Origin: Torreya grandis
Lineage: Eukaryota; Streptophyta; Pinopsida; Cupressales; Taxaceae
Assembly: GCA_037957365.1 (NCBI GenBank)
Contig: JARHVA010008355.1
Coordinates: 124,001-188,000, forward strand
Direction of reading: 5' to 3'
Length of the DNA stretch: 64,000 nt
Part shown: positions 47,818 to 59,046 of the stretch, piece by piece
How the letters are laid out: every line of letters starts with the position of its first letter
Position numbering within the stretch: the first letter of the stretch is position 1
Notes under the pieces: generated by a model
Told to the model about the DNA's origin: nothing
Database searches by the model: none
Seen by the model: only the letters and a program-made list of their open reading frames with translations
Position numbers and translations under genes: made by a program

Positions 47818-50800
47818 ATGGCATATGTAGACATTGAGGCACTCACCAAAATGTCTTACCAAGTAATGCAGTTCTCTTTAGAGGTCATGCTAAAGGAGGA
47901 TTGACACTCTTTTGCACACATCTACTAGTTAAAATTTTATTATCACCACACATCTAGTCATTTGTAAGATCTCACACAAGATTGAATGGTGGACACATGG
48001 TGAAAGATAGTGCACGAAGATGCCCTATTGGACATCTTGATCTAAGATAAATTGATGGATTCTAGAACAACTCAACTTTATGAGTTATCATACTTTAAGA
48101 AGTTGGATGAGTTAGTTTAGTTCCTACTCTCACACATCCATGAGGACCGCATTTACTTCATAGTGAAGCACATAAAAATTTAGATGTAATTGATAAAGAG
48201 AATAATTGAGCTTATAGACATTGATAAAGATATCCATCAGATGATGGATGATGATAAAGAGGTGGAACACGTAACCCAACTCCTATAGTATTTCAAGGGG
48301 GTTTTGCATTCCCCATCAAAGAGTGCAAAGGACCCTAGCATGAGGGTAGTGGTACACCTTGTAAGCTCTAAGCTATACCCACGTGGTTGATAAAGTGATA
48401 TGAGTAAGTCATACCTTTGCATTACCTATCACATGGTATAGGGCATGTAGTTTAATATTGACAAATTCATCACCAATAAATTTATGAAGAATGTGTAAGA
48501 GTGTCACAAGGCAAAAGGGACTTTCAGGGGGGGATTCATTATCATTATCATTATCATTATCGTTATCATGGATGAGATTGAAATTATTGATGAGGATGAG
48601 GACAACCTCTACATCCATCAAGAGCATAATGACTCCATAGCACAAAAGTAAAAAGACTTTAAACCCCCCTCTCTTTTAGCACCAAATATAAGACTTTCAT
48701 CATGGGGTGGTATGAGAGGTACATAAAAGCCTTTAGGCTAGAGTGGTTCATCCCTTAGGGGCTCCCTCAGAGTATGTTTATAATGATAACCTTTTCCATA
48801 ATGCATCACTATTATGTAGTTTGCTTATTGGTAGTTGATGTCAAAATGTCAGGGTGGCTAAATCTCCCCTACACTTTCTTAGCAAGATACATCATGGATG
48901 TGATATGCCAGATCCCTAATGTATAATAGTTAGACATTCTAGTATAGGAACTAGATATGGAGAGGTACAAGATGAGGGGCCAATTCACTCACATAGATGA
49001 GAAGGCCATTGAGGATGAATTGGATCACCTAGATATCCACCCCCTTTACGAGGAAACCATACTTAGCTACATCCATAGATTATACTATGAGATGAAGCCA
49101 TAGAAGAAAGGTCTCAGTATTAAGTAGAGTGAAGACCCCCCAATCTGGATTAGTGATGAAGAAACTCTGGTGCTAATAGAGAAGAAGTCTCTAAAGAAGA
49201 AGGGGAGACTTTGGAAGAAATAGAGGATAAAATAAGGCTTAAGATCACCTCAGAAGAGGAAGCCTCACCTTTATCCTTCACAAATAAATATGTGAGATTC
49301 ATGCTAAAGGCTTCCCCTAGTACCAAGGAGAAGAAGGGAAAGGTTACTGCTACAGTGCTGATAGTAACTCTATCAACCATAGAAGAAGAGATGGAGGAAG
49401 AAACATTTGGTAAGGGAGTATACATTGTGCCTAAAGAAGGTGACTCCTCTTCTAGTGAAAGGATCCCCTCCCTATCGCATCAGACTAAATTAAAGAAGAA
49501 GATGAGAGGGTGGAAGAAACTTGGCATTAGTGATGCCACTATCCATAAGGCACTAGAGGTGGAGGAAAGAAGAGAAGAAATGACAAAGGTTAGGATGTCA
49601 AAAGAAGACATTTAGATGGTTAAGGTTGAGGATCATAAGAGATATAGGGAGAAATGTAATATGTGAGAGATGAAAGGGAGGGAAGAAAAAAGGAGGAAGG
49701 AGGAATAGGTGAAGACCCTAGTGAGGTGTAAGTGCTTGGAGAAGAAAGAGCCTCAAGTGCACCAACTAAATAAGAATTAAATCACAAATTGGAGGACATG
49801 GTCTTAGAATAATATCACATCAATTTGGCACTGGAGTTGCACTACTAGTGAGAAGCCATGACCCAAGCTAAAATTTATCAAGTGAAGGATGAGGAGATAA
49901 AGGATAAAGAGGTTAAATGTAGAGATTAGTTATATAGAAGGAAAGCTAAGAAGAAAAATGTTGAAGGAGAAAAGGCCAAAAGGAAAGAAGTAGAAGAGAA
50001 GGTGGCCCTAGAAAAAAGGTCTAGAATGAAGAAAGAGAGAGAAGAAAAGGTTACCACTAGCATGGAACCTAAAAATGAGAAATTAACTAAAGAGGTGCCT
50101 AGCACCCACTCTAGACTAGTAGAGGAAGCTGCACAATATGCATGCCCTAGTTTTGAAGGGGAACCTAAAGACAAAGAAAGTGATGCTAAAGCCTCAAAAT
50201 AAAAAATAGAGAAGGTGGTAGAGACCCCATTGGGGTAAGAGGAAAGTAAGGCTGACATCAAGGAGGTTCATGATAAAGAGTCATAAGAAGAAGTGGGCAA
50301 GGGGGAAAAGTTTGAGGAAGAACCTCTCCAAAAACAAGATGGTGAAACTAGTGTCAAGGAAAGAGAAGAAGTAGACCAAGGGGAGAAGTCTAATGAAGAA
50401 CCCTTAGTAGAGCAAGAAGAAGGAGACTAATAAAGCACTAGAGAAAGCACCAACTCTAGTGGAGAAGAGATGGAGTTGGTTGAGGAAAAAGAGTATGTGC
50501 TAAGCTATAGGTAAAAAGCATAGAGGGAGTTTACTAAAGATGAAAAATTTTACATGTTGGAGTACATGCACCCCAAAACTACCATAACCCTAATGTGACA
50601 TCAAGTTTATTGGGATCTCGATTGCAACATGGATGAACCTTAGTTTGAGGTACCAAAGAAAGAAATATAAAGTGGCAAAAAACCAAAAGAGGGGCATGAC
50701 TACCAACATGTAAATCTAAGGGATATGAACCTTGTAAGGTTGGTTAATGCCATCTTTAAGATGTCCTCAATAGTAACATGCAAAAATGCCATCAATGATG

Positions 50801-51510
50801 TTCATGCCAACAAGTGGAAATATATAACACATGAGGTAGAGGAGGAAATAAAGGAAATGAAGCTCAAAATCTAACAACTAGTTAAATGCATTGAAGAAGT
50901 GGAGACATCCCTTTTGGATGGTGATGATACTTTGGGAATGAAAGAGGTTGATAAAGTTTACATGCTAGTAGAACAAATGCTCCCCCAGATAAAGCTAGTG
51001 CTAAAGGAACAAGAAGAACCATGTGAATCCATTAAAAGAGAGCTAAATAAAAGGCTCGATATAGTGGAAAACCTCTTCACCAAACTAGAAGAAGGAATAG
51101 AATAAGCAGATACCATATTTTTCAACTTCACCAATCAAACATTAGTCATCAATGCATTCCTTCAAAAGTATAAAGAGGAAAAAGATGATTTAATGAAGTA
51201 TGATTTCACTATGGGTAAGACTGAGCATATGCAAGTTATGGTATAGGTCAACACCTTAAACACCTTGCTAAAAACCAAAGAGCAGGACTTGGAAGTACTC
51301 TTATGTGACTTTCAAACAAAGGTAAGTGAGCAATGGTAAATTTTAGATGGTAGGGTAAGAAGAGATAAATAAGGGATGTAAACCTTAAGAAAATAAAAGG
51401 AGGGCATGGACAAGTCCACATTCAATCTTGTATTAATGAAATTAGATGGCATTGTTGAAGAAATCAAGCTCACCATTTAGGGCTCAAATTTTATGAAGCA
51501 AAGGCAATGA
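47818..51510 (+). pseudogene. E3 extra 3' reading frame, unknown acidic/coiled-coil protein, broken
   Basis: Not a recognised family. From ATG at 47818 (MAYVDIEALTKMSYQVMQF) coding-like sequence continues with stops and frameshifts for about 1230 codons to TGA at 51508, 42 bp before the 3' LTR. An N-terminal part contains SYFKKLDELV, DIDKDIHQMMDDDKEVEHV and, near 48870, a hydrophobic piece PYTFLARYIMDVICQIPN. The middle (49211-50440) is very rich in Glu/Lys/Ser. The C-terminal 500 residues (frame 1 from 50002) have leucine heptads, for example VDKVYMLVEQMLPQIKLVLKE. No signal peptide or clear transmembrane segment. The position recalls env-like ORFs, but nothing shows an envelope function. 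Confidence 0.55.
48538..48571. repeat. (ATTATC)n short tandem repeat
   Basis: Five to six units of ATTATC, one with CGTTATC, within the extra frame of E3. On the minus strand it encodes Asp-Asn repeats in a spurious frame. Confidence 0.85.
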
Positions 51511-51534
51511 AAGACTAGTCTGATGGTGGACTAG

Positions 51535-51552
51535 CAATCTTATATGGGGTAA
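51535..51552 (+). other. E3 polypurine tract candidate
   Basis: TATATGGGGTAA ends directly before the 3' LTR start TGTTGGGCCCC. It is short and T-containing, but in the expected place. Confidence 0.45.
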
Positions 51553-52841
51553 TGTTGGGCCCCTTGTTGTGGTACCTAGTGGATTTTTCCAACTTAGTAG
51601 ATATTGGCACAAGGAAATAATTGGTGATAGTTTCTCTTTTTTTACTTTTGGCACCAACTAGGAGGATCCCCATGGATCCTACATTGGCTAACAAGTAGTT
51701 GCTTAGCACTCAGGGTTGAAGGATAATCTCATTGAATGCTTGCATGTGGTGCTTAGACAGTGTGAGTGTCAAATTAGTGGAGCCAGTGGCATAAAGAACC
51801 CCTATGAAAACTCAACACCTGGTGTGCACCCATCTAGCCTGGGAAAAATATGCTCCCTTACCTATAAAAATGACTATGAACCTGCAGAAGGGGACATATA
51901 TTAATGCAATGAAGCTTTGTAAAAATTGAGAATATCATTAATATAGTTTGAGTTAGCATGAATACTAAGAAGAACATGCATTGTAATTCCCAATCTTGCT
52001 TGTGAGTCACTAGGTATGTAGTAGTGTAGAAATGATAGTATACTATGTTTTTATATAAACTATACTCTATTGATGAACTGACTTAATAGAAATGGTGTTG
52101 CATATTTCCTTGGTTGTTGATCCATTTCATATAGTTTAGCTATATTGTATGGTTTTGACTTGATTTATGTATGTATAATGATATAATTTTCATTTTTAAA
52201 GGTATTTCAATGTAAGGGTCTACTCTAGGTCACTAATGGCCTTGTTGTGCCATATAGTGACTTTGGCATGCTTGTAAAATTGCCTTGGTGTTGAAGCCAA
52301 CATGCATTGAAACCCTAATAACAGTGCCTAGAATGCTAACTTAGATAAAAATCACTTGAGTATAATCCATTCCCTTAATTTAAATAAGTGCCTGAATGAA
52401 TCTTAACTCACTATCCCTATGGCTTACACCCTTAATAGATATAATTAGCTAGACATGAACTTGTGCCAAAAGACTTGTGCCCTTACAAGTTATATAACTA
52501 GTCTAATATAGAATTACACCACCATGACTAGGACTAGTTCCCTTGAATACACTTGTGCCTCTTGATCTTATTTACAGTAGCACATGCCAATAGACCTCCT
52601 AAGCTCTTTTTGAAAATGACTAAGTCCCATTGAGTCTAAGGTTGCACCATATTTCAACTATCCCAAAACAGGTCCCGGTCCCTTCATTACTATGCTTTGG
52701 GTGAGTGCACAAAGATTGAGTTTTGTGTGAAATTGATGTCAATGTAATCGTGTGTTAAAATTTTATACACCATAGAATTTTACTATGCTTACACCTAGTT
52801 GTATCAAGTGTATAACTAACTTGGATTGATTATTAAGTTCG
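51553..52841 (+). repeat. E3 3' LTR
   Basis: Pairs with 21645-22934 at nearly equal length (about 1289 versus 1290 bp). The right edge is approximate (similarity ends after GATTATTAAG). Confidence 0.75.
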
Positions 52842-53505
52842 TCTAAAAATAGAACTAAGTGAACTGCATTTCAGCATCACTTTTCAACACCCACATGATA
52901 ACCTAAATATTTGATAATGAACAAATTTACTGATATGGGTATTGGAACATTCTTTATTTAAACATTGTTGTAAATCAACACAAGATATAAAAGTACAGTG
53001 TTCTTCCATGCATTGCATTAAATTGATAACTTTGTTTAAAATCAAAAAAGTAGCTCACTCTAAATTTTAAAACATAGTTGGGAATGCAATGTATGAAAAA
53101 TTTGTAAGTATATTGTACGCAAGTAAACCGAATTATTTGACAAAATGTAAATTTTCAAATTAATTGTAGCGAATGCTCCTTCTAGATAATAAATTCCAAA
53201 TCCCAAATGCAGGATTGGTCAAGTAAATGAATATTAAAGGCTATGATGAGGTTCACTATGATAGTACATGGTAAACAAAAAATGGTAAGAAATGTTTCTT
53301 TTTATTGGATCACCCAACACAAAGCCTAGAAAAATAGTAAAGATATGTTCTAATTAGAGAAAATAAATGATAGATAAAATTTTAGATAAAAAATTACCCT
53401 GATTTCCATTGCCTCAAGAGAAATATTGAAGTCGAAACCTGGAACGTCTTTTTAAGGCTTCAAATTCTAAATCTTTACCATTATTAGCCTATATGTAGAT
53501 AAACA
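52842..53505. other. Unassigned stretch between E3 and C1
   Basis: About 660 bp of AT-rich DNA with no coding or repeat pattern that I recognise. It is the host sequence into which C1 inserted; it continues after 58585. Confidence 0.6.
53501..53505. repeat. Target-site duplication AAACA, left copy of C1
   Basis: AAACA here and at 58581-58585 flank C1. Confidence 0.95.
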
Positions 53506-53882
53506 TGTTAGAAATTCAAGATTAATTGGAGATAATTTCTCCCACCTCCCTCCTTTTGTCATGCAAGTAGTTAGCTACAGTTAAGCAATCAGTTAGTAAA
53601 ATGATAGTAAGCATTCAGTTAGTTAACTAACAGTTAGATATCAGTTAGTTTAAGCACTTAACAATCAGTTAGTTAAGCAGTTGAAGTTAATTTTAGATGA
53701 GTTAAGAAATTAGTTTATTTTTGGATTCAAATCTATTTAAAGACGCTTGGGCGCAACATTGTAAGCAAGGAAAATTAAAGATCAATAAAATATTATTCTT
53801 CAAGAGATTGTTGTAGCGATTATGTTTAGTTCTTGTTTTATTTGTTTAAGTTCTTTTTTTGCATGCTCTCTTGATTCTAAAA
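53506..53882 (+). repeat. C1 5' LTR
   Basis: Starts TGTTAGAAATTC. The end has decayed from CA to AA. It carries repeated CAGTTAGTTAA-like words in U3 and an AATAAAAT polyadenylation-like signal near 53785. Confidence 0.95.
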
Positions 53883-53885
53883 AAT

Positions 53886-53901
53886 TGGTATCATAGCCTG
53901 G
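53886..53901 (+). other. C1 primer-binding site
   Basis: TGGTATCATAGCCTGG three bases after the LTR. It matches the initiator Met tRNA site except for one base (CATAG for CAGAG). Confidence 0.9.
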
Positions 53902-53974
53902 TTAGGAAAGTAGCCAGCAAGGAGGTGCCAAGAAGAAAGGAGAGCGAAGTAGTCGCAGTCCAAAGCATGAAGGA

Positions 53975-54130
53975 AAAGTGCAGGAATTGCTAGTAGGCAA
54001 TGCAGAGACCGACATTGGCCAATTCCTAGACTGACATCGGTAGAGAAAACCGACATCAGTAGTATTATCTGACTGATCGTGGTAGTGTAACTGACATCGG
54101 TGACTGTGTTTCAGAAACAACAACCAGAAA
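53975..54130 (+). repeat. C1 leader module shared with G1 LTRs
   Basis: Between PBS and gag: TGCAGAGACCGACATTGGCC, then CTGACATCGGT, ACCGACATCAGT, and GTAACTGACATCGGTGACTG followed by ACAACAACC. G1 LTRs carry the same succession in sense orientation. No reading frame is likely; the minus-strand open frame here is the mirror of the same repeats. Confidence 0.8.
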
Positions 54131-54148
54131 GCCATTCTAGCATGAGAA

Positions 54149-55100
54149 ATGGCAATGAATAACAGTATTTCACATCCTCAAATTCCTGTTTTCAATGGTA
54201 AGAATTATGATTTTTGGGCAATTAAGATGAGAACTTTATTTTTCTCACAAGATGTTTGGGATTTGGTAGAGAGTGGTTTTGTAGAAACATAGGACGAGGC
54301 AGCCCATCTGGCATTAAATCAAGCACAAAAGGACCGGCTTAAGGAGTACAAAAAGAAGAATGCAAAAACTTTATTTCTCATCCAACAGGCATTAGATGAA
54401 TCTATTTTTTATAGAGTTACAGTAGCAACAAGATCCAGAGAGGCATGAAAAATCTTGGAGACTACCTATAGAGGTAATACAAAGGTAAAAATTGCTAAAT
54501 TGCAATCTCTTAGGAGAAGCTTTGAAAATTTGCAAATGAATGATTCAGATTCAGTAGACCAGTTTATGGGTCAAGTGTTAAATATAGTGAATCAAATTAG
54601 ATCTAATGGAGAAACAATCATGGATCAAAAGATTATAGAAAAAATACTCAGGAGTTTACCCAATAAATTTGATGCAATAGTTGTAGCCATTGAGGAAACC
54701 AAGGATTTGGAACAGTTATCAGTAGATGAATTAATGGGTTCTTTGTTAACATATGAATCCAGAATAAATAGGAATAACACTTCTGTTGAGAATGCTTTCA
54801 AGTCACATGTATCATTTAGAAGAGGAAGAGGAAGGTCAAACATCAGAAGAAGAGGCAGAACTGGAGGGAACAATCAAGATCAAGGTGAACATAGTAATCA
54901 CAACTATAGCAGTAGAGGACGTGGCAACAATCACTTCCAACAAAGTTCATAGAGGTTTGATAAATCTAATATTCAATGTTATTATTGCAAGAAATTTGGA
55001 CCTTATGCAAGTGACTATAGAAGGAAACAAGGATATGTGGACAAGTAGAATGCTAATTACACAGGTGAATCTAGTTCTAATCTAGGTGAAACTAGTTTAT
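54149..55100 (+). pseudogene. C1 gag, broken
   Basis: ATG at 54149 gives MAMNNSISHPQIPVFNGKNY, followed by DFWAIKMRTLF, typical of copia gag. In-frame stops at 54290 (TAG), 54446 (TGA, where relatives have Trp), 54950 and 55046. The clear central part is 54455-54952: RRSFENLQMNDSDSVDQFM, ILRSLPNKFDAIVVAIEE and LSVDELMGSLLTYESR. An Arg/Gly-rich tail follows, then a zinc knuckle CYYCKKFG whose His and last Cys are lost. No frameshift within gag. Confidence 0.95.
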
Positions 55101-56180
55101 TTCTCACTTGTCAAGTTACTCAAGAAAAAGCTAGAGATATTTGGTTCTTAGATAGTGGATGTAGTAATCATATGATAGGAAATAAAGAATTTTTTGCTAG
55201 TCTTGATGGTTCTGTAAGATCTGAAGTTAAATTAGAAAATGATATCAAAGTGGATGTAATGAGTAAAGGCGTAATAAATGGTTTGGCCAAGAATGGTGAA
55301 AGAAGGTTTATACCTGATGTTTATTTTGTACCTAGACTAAAGCATAATCTTATGAGTATTGGAAAGTTAGTACAGAAAGGTTACAGAGTGTCTTTTATTG
55401 ATAATGTTTGCACAATACTGGACAAGTTACCAAGTGACAGGTTGATAGGAAAAGTGGAGATGACCAAGAATCGGATGTTCCCACTTCAAATTTAGTGCAT
55501 CCAAGGAGAAGAGGAAGCCCACTTCAAATCCATCCAGCTAGATCAATCATGGTTATGGTACTTAAGGTATGGACATTTACATTTTGGAGGTTTGAATTTG
55601 TTACAGAAGAAAAATATGGTGAAGGGTTTATCACCAATAGAAAAGCCAAGAATTTCATGTGACAGTTGTATTCTTGCAAAACAACATAGAGAGAGCTTTC
55701 CAGTAAGAGCCTCATATAGAGCTAAGGTAATATTGGAGTTAGTCCCTAGTGATTTATGTGGACCAATGCAAACTCCATCATTTGGAGGTAGTACTTATTT
55801 TCTAACCTTTTGATGACTTTAGCAGAAAGACATGGATATACTTTCTCAAGAATAAGTCTAAAGCCTTTGGAAAGTTTAAAGAATTCAAGGCAATGGTTGA
55901 AAAGTAGAGTGGCTATTATATCAAGGTACTTAGATCAGATAGAGGAGGTGAATATATGTCTAATGCATTTCAATATTTTTGTAGATATCATGTCATTAAA
56001 AGACAATTAACTACAAGGTACACACCACAACAAAATGGTGTAGCAGAAAGAAAGAATAGAACAATCATGGAGATGGCTAGAAGCATGTTGAAAGCCAAAC
56101 ACTTGTCAAAAGAATTATGGTAAGAAATATAGTGTATATCATTTCATAATTTTTGGTTGTGTTGCATATTCTCTTATACC
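55101..56180 (+). pseudogene. C1 protease and integrase, broken
   Basis: Same frame as gag. Protease has WFLDSGCSNHM (D-S-G kept) and LKHNLMSIGKLVQKGY. After a stop at 55493, the integrase zinc region reads YLRYGHLHFGGL and CDSCILAKQH, followed by SDLCGPMQTPSFGG. A frameshift near 55806-55812 leads to DDFSRKTWIYFLKNKSK in the next frame, a stop at about 55903, then VLRSDRGGEY and TPQQNGVAERKNRTI, so D, D and E positions remain. At about 56120-56145 roughly 100 bases are missing compared with relatives. Reading resumes at FGCVAYS. Confidence 0.92.
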
Positions 56181-58196
56181 ATCTAAATTGAGAAGAAAGC
56201 TTGATGATAGACATGAGAAAGGCATTTTTATTGGCTATTCTAAAGAATCTAACGCTTATAAGTTGTATAGCCCAATTTCAAAGCAAGTGATTATTAGCAG
56301 AGATGTTGAATTTAAGGAAGCAGAAGCATGGGATGGTAACACCATCACAGTTGGAGCACCAATTCCACAGGATTAATAAGTTTATGAAGAACAAAATTTG
56401 CAAGGTGGACAATCCTCTCCACAAGCAGGCACAAGCACTCCAATAAGAACACCTAGGAGGTATGAACAAGGTGAATCATCTGGACATGCATGTCACCCTA
56501 CTCCAAATTCACAAATAAGTGATGAATCAGATCCAACTCTTGCTACTTTAAGATCAAGAATTAAAGGTAAGAAAATGAGAAGTTTGAGTGAGATTTATAA
56601 TCAAGAAGAAAAGAAATTAGATTTGGTTTCAAATTTTGCACTTTTCACTCATGACCCTATGTATTATGAAGAAGCAGTTAATGAGGAACATTGGATAAAA
56701 GCAATGGATGAAGAGATGAATGCTATTGAAAGGAATCAAACATGGGATCTAACTACTCTACCTGAAGGTAAGGATTGTATAGGAGTCAAACAGGTTTATA
56801 AGACTAAATTTGATGCAGATGGAAATGTTGAAAAGCACAAGGCAAGGTTAGTAGCAAAAGGTTTTGCACAAGAACATGGAGTTGACTATAATGAAACATT
56901 TGCACCAGTTTCTAGATTGGATACTGTTAGAATGGTATTATCAATAGCTGCTCAAAATAATTGGTATGTATATCAAATGGATGTAAAATCAGCTTTCTTG
57001 AATGGTTTACTAGATGAAGAAGTGTATGTGAAACAACCAACAGGTTATGAAGTGGAAGGACATGAAGAAAAGATTTACAGATTGAAGAAGGCTCTTTATG
57101 GTCTCAAGCAAGCACTAAGATCATGGTATAGCAGGATTGATTCATATATGATAAATAATGGATTCAACAGAAGCAATAGTGAGCCTACTTTGTACAGAAA
57201 AATCAACAAAGAAGGTCAGATTTTGATTGTGTGTTTATATGTTGATGATTTGATTTTTACTGGAAATTTGTTTGTAGACACTTTTAAATCAGCAATGAAG
57301 AAAGAATTTGAAATGACAGATTTGGGACTAATGAAGTATTTTTTGGGCATAGAACTTGTACAATCAGAGAAGGGAATTTTTTTTATCAAATTAAATATGC
57401 AAAGGATGTGTTAAAGAGATTTAAGATGCTGAATTTTAAACCAACACCTACACCAATTGCTACAGGGACTAAACTTAGCAAAGAAGACCAAGGTTCTAAT
57501 GTTGACTCTACAACATTCAAAAGACTAGTTGGTAGTTTGATGTATGTTACAGCTACTAGACTAGATATCATGTATGGGGTTAGTTTAATCTCAATATTCA
57601 TGGAGTCACCAAAAGACTCACATTGGCAAGTTGGAAATAAGATATTGAGATATGTGGTAGGAACTACAGAATATGGAATTTTATATTCCACAACTAACGA
57701 TTTTAGTTTGATTGGTTTTACTGATAGTGATTTTGTAGGTAACGTTGATGATAGGAAGAGTACTTTTGGACATGCCTTTCTTTTAGGCACATGTGTGGTC
57801 ACATGGGCATCCAAAAAGCAACCTATAGTGACACTTTCATCAGCTGAAGTAGAGTATGTAGTAGGCACATCAGCAGTATGTCAAGTAATTTGGATGAGAA
57901 TAATATTGAAAGATTTATTACAAGCACAAAAGGAGTCAACACCAATCTTCTATGATAACAAATCATCAATTGCATTATAAAAAAATCAGGTTTTTCATAA
58001 GAGGAGCAAACACATTGATATAATATTTCACTTTATCAGAGAGTTAGTTAACAATGGAGAAATCCATCTGGACTTTTGCAGATCTGAAGATCAATTGGCA
58101 AATATATTCACAAAGGCATTAGCAAAAGAGACCTTTGATTATTTGAGATAAAATTTAGGCATTGTAAATTCTAAAATTGTTAGTGATAGAAATTAA
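56181..58196 (+). pseudogene. C1 reverse transcriptase and RNase H, broken
   Basis: 56188-56376 is the integrase-RT link (KGIFIGYSKESNAYKLY). After two stops, 56398-57414 is open for 338 codons: WIKAMDEEMNAIERNQTW, KHKARLVAKGFAQEHGVDY, YQMDVKSAFLNGLLDEEVYV, ALYGLKQALRSWYSRID, and the catalytic YVDD at 57238-57249 is intact. A frameshift at the T8 run 57377-57384 moves reading to 57408-57980: LMYVTATRLDIMYGVSL, then RNase H with FTDSDFVGNVDDRKST and VTLSSAEVEYV. A stop at 57978 precedes the last 60 residues (KRSKHIDIIFHFI, SEDQLANIFTKAL). This is the best-kept pol in the window. Confidence 0.96.
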
Positions 58197-58203
58197 GGGG
58201 GAG
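58190..58203 (+). other. C1 polypurine tract
   Basis: AAATTAAGGGGGAG directly before the 3' LTR. C2 has the near-identical AAATTAAGGGGAAG. Confidence 0.95.
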
Positions 58204-58580
58204 TGTTAGAAATTCAAGATTAATTGGAGATAATTTCTCCCACCTCCCTCCTTTTATCATGTAAGCAGTTAGCTGCAGTTAAGCAATCAGTTCGTAAACT
58301 GATAGTAAGCATTTAGTTAGTTAACTAACAGTTAGATATTAGTTAGTTTAAGCACTTAACAATCAGTTAGTTAAGCAGTTGAAGTTAATTTTAGATGAGT
58401 TAAGCAATTAGTTTATTTTTGGATTCAAATCTATTTAAAGACGCTTGGGCACAGCATTGTAAGCAAGGAAAATTGAAGATCAATAAAATCTTATCCTTCA
58501 AGAGATTGCTGTAGCAATTGTGTTCACTTCTTGTTTTATTTGTTTAAGTTCTTGTTTTGCATGCTCTCTTGATTCTAACA
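58204..58580 (+). repeat. C1 3' LTR
   Basis: 377 bp, TGTTAGAAATTC to TTCTAACA. Keeps both terminal dinucleotides. Confidence 0.97.
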
Positions 58581-58585
58581 AAACA
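58581..58585. repeat. Target-site duplication AAACA, right copy of C1
   Basis: Second copy of AAACA, directly after the CA end of the C1 3' LTR. Confidence 0.95.
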
Positions 58586-58736
58586 TATTAAATAATATGA
58601 ATTTTTGCAATGGTGAAAATATTAAATCTTTTCAAATTTTAACCGTAATGCCATATTCAAAAGTATAATTTAATTTCATTTAAGGTTATCAGCCATCTTG
58701 GGGCTTCTCAAATTATGAAAAACTCAAGAATCAATT
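58586..58736. other. Unassigned spacer between C1 and C2
   Basis: About 150 bp without recognisable content. It is the continuation of the 52842-53505 host sequence. Confidence 0.5.
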
Positions 58737-59046
58737 GAACCCTGGCTAAACAAAGCCACAAACAGAAATGTATATTAATCTACAAAAAATATACAACAAG
58801 ACACACTTAACCAATACACTAAAAGGTAGAACATGCTACAGCATAGAAAACAAGCTTTTTGATTGATGCACAATAGATTACAAGTGCTTCTATAAAGAAA
58901 GGTCTTCAAACTATCTAGAAACTTGCACATGCACAGTACATGCGTTGAAAATGGGCTGGAAGATGGTCAGAGAACTGTCTTGAATGGCAGTGGGAGAAGC
59001 TTTTATTTTAAATGTCATTTGTGGTAGAAATTATTACCTACCAACA
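58737..59046 (-). repeat. C2 3' LTR (left edge tentative)
   Basis: On the minus strand the LTR starts TGTTGGTAGGTAATAA directly after the polypurine tract (59047-59060). A possible end is GGGTTCA at 58737, giving TG/CA ends and about 310 bp. No second copy exists to confirm this. Confidence 0.5.

Larger units (their letters stand above)
21645..52841 (+). mobile_element. E3: decayed Ty3/gypsy element with an extra 3' reading frame
   Basis: LTR-like ends of about 1.29 kb (21645-22934 and 51553-52841) enclose gag, protease, RT, RNase H, integrase, a tandem repeat and a long extra frame. E4 (16 kb) splits it inside RNase H; without E4 the element is about 15 kb. Decay is heavy: LTRs differ by about 15-25% in the parts compared. 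I find no matching target duplication: CATGT on the left, TCTAA on the right. The E2 LTR does not resume on the right either, so one junction has probably been rearranged. The gene order with an extra frame after integrase recalls Athila-type elements, but the lineage is not settled. Confidence 0.8.
53506..58580 (+). mobile_element. C1: Ty1/copia retrotransposon, complete ends, broken genes
   Basis: 5075 bp with two 377-bp LTRs, AAACA duplication, iMet-type PBS, gag-protease-integrase-RT-RNase H in copia order, and a polypurine tract. I count about 21 differences between the LTRs (about 5.6%). Genes carry several stops, two clear frameshifts and a deletion in integrase, so the copy is not autonomous. 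It is related to C2 in protein sequence and in its polypurine tract, but not in LTR sequence. Confidence 0.97.

Noticed and set aside
49926..50261. Minus-strand Ser/Phe-rich frame of 111 codons, and a similar one at 49150-49425
   Set aside because: These are shadows of the Glu/Lys-rich plus-strand frame of E3 (GAA/AAG/GAG read in reverse).
47818..51510. Retroviral envelope gene
   Set aside because: The position fits, but I see no signal peptide, transmembrane anchor or cleavage motif. Listed as unknown instead.
53902..54135. Minus-strand 77-codon frame similar to plus-strand frames at 8005-8243
   Set aside because: The similarity is real but comes from the shared DNA module, which lies in non-coding leader or LTR sequence. 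The frames differ in phase, and no protein is supported.
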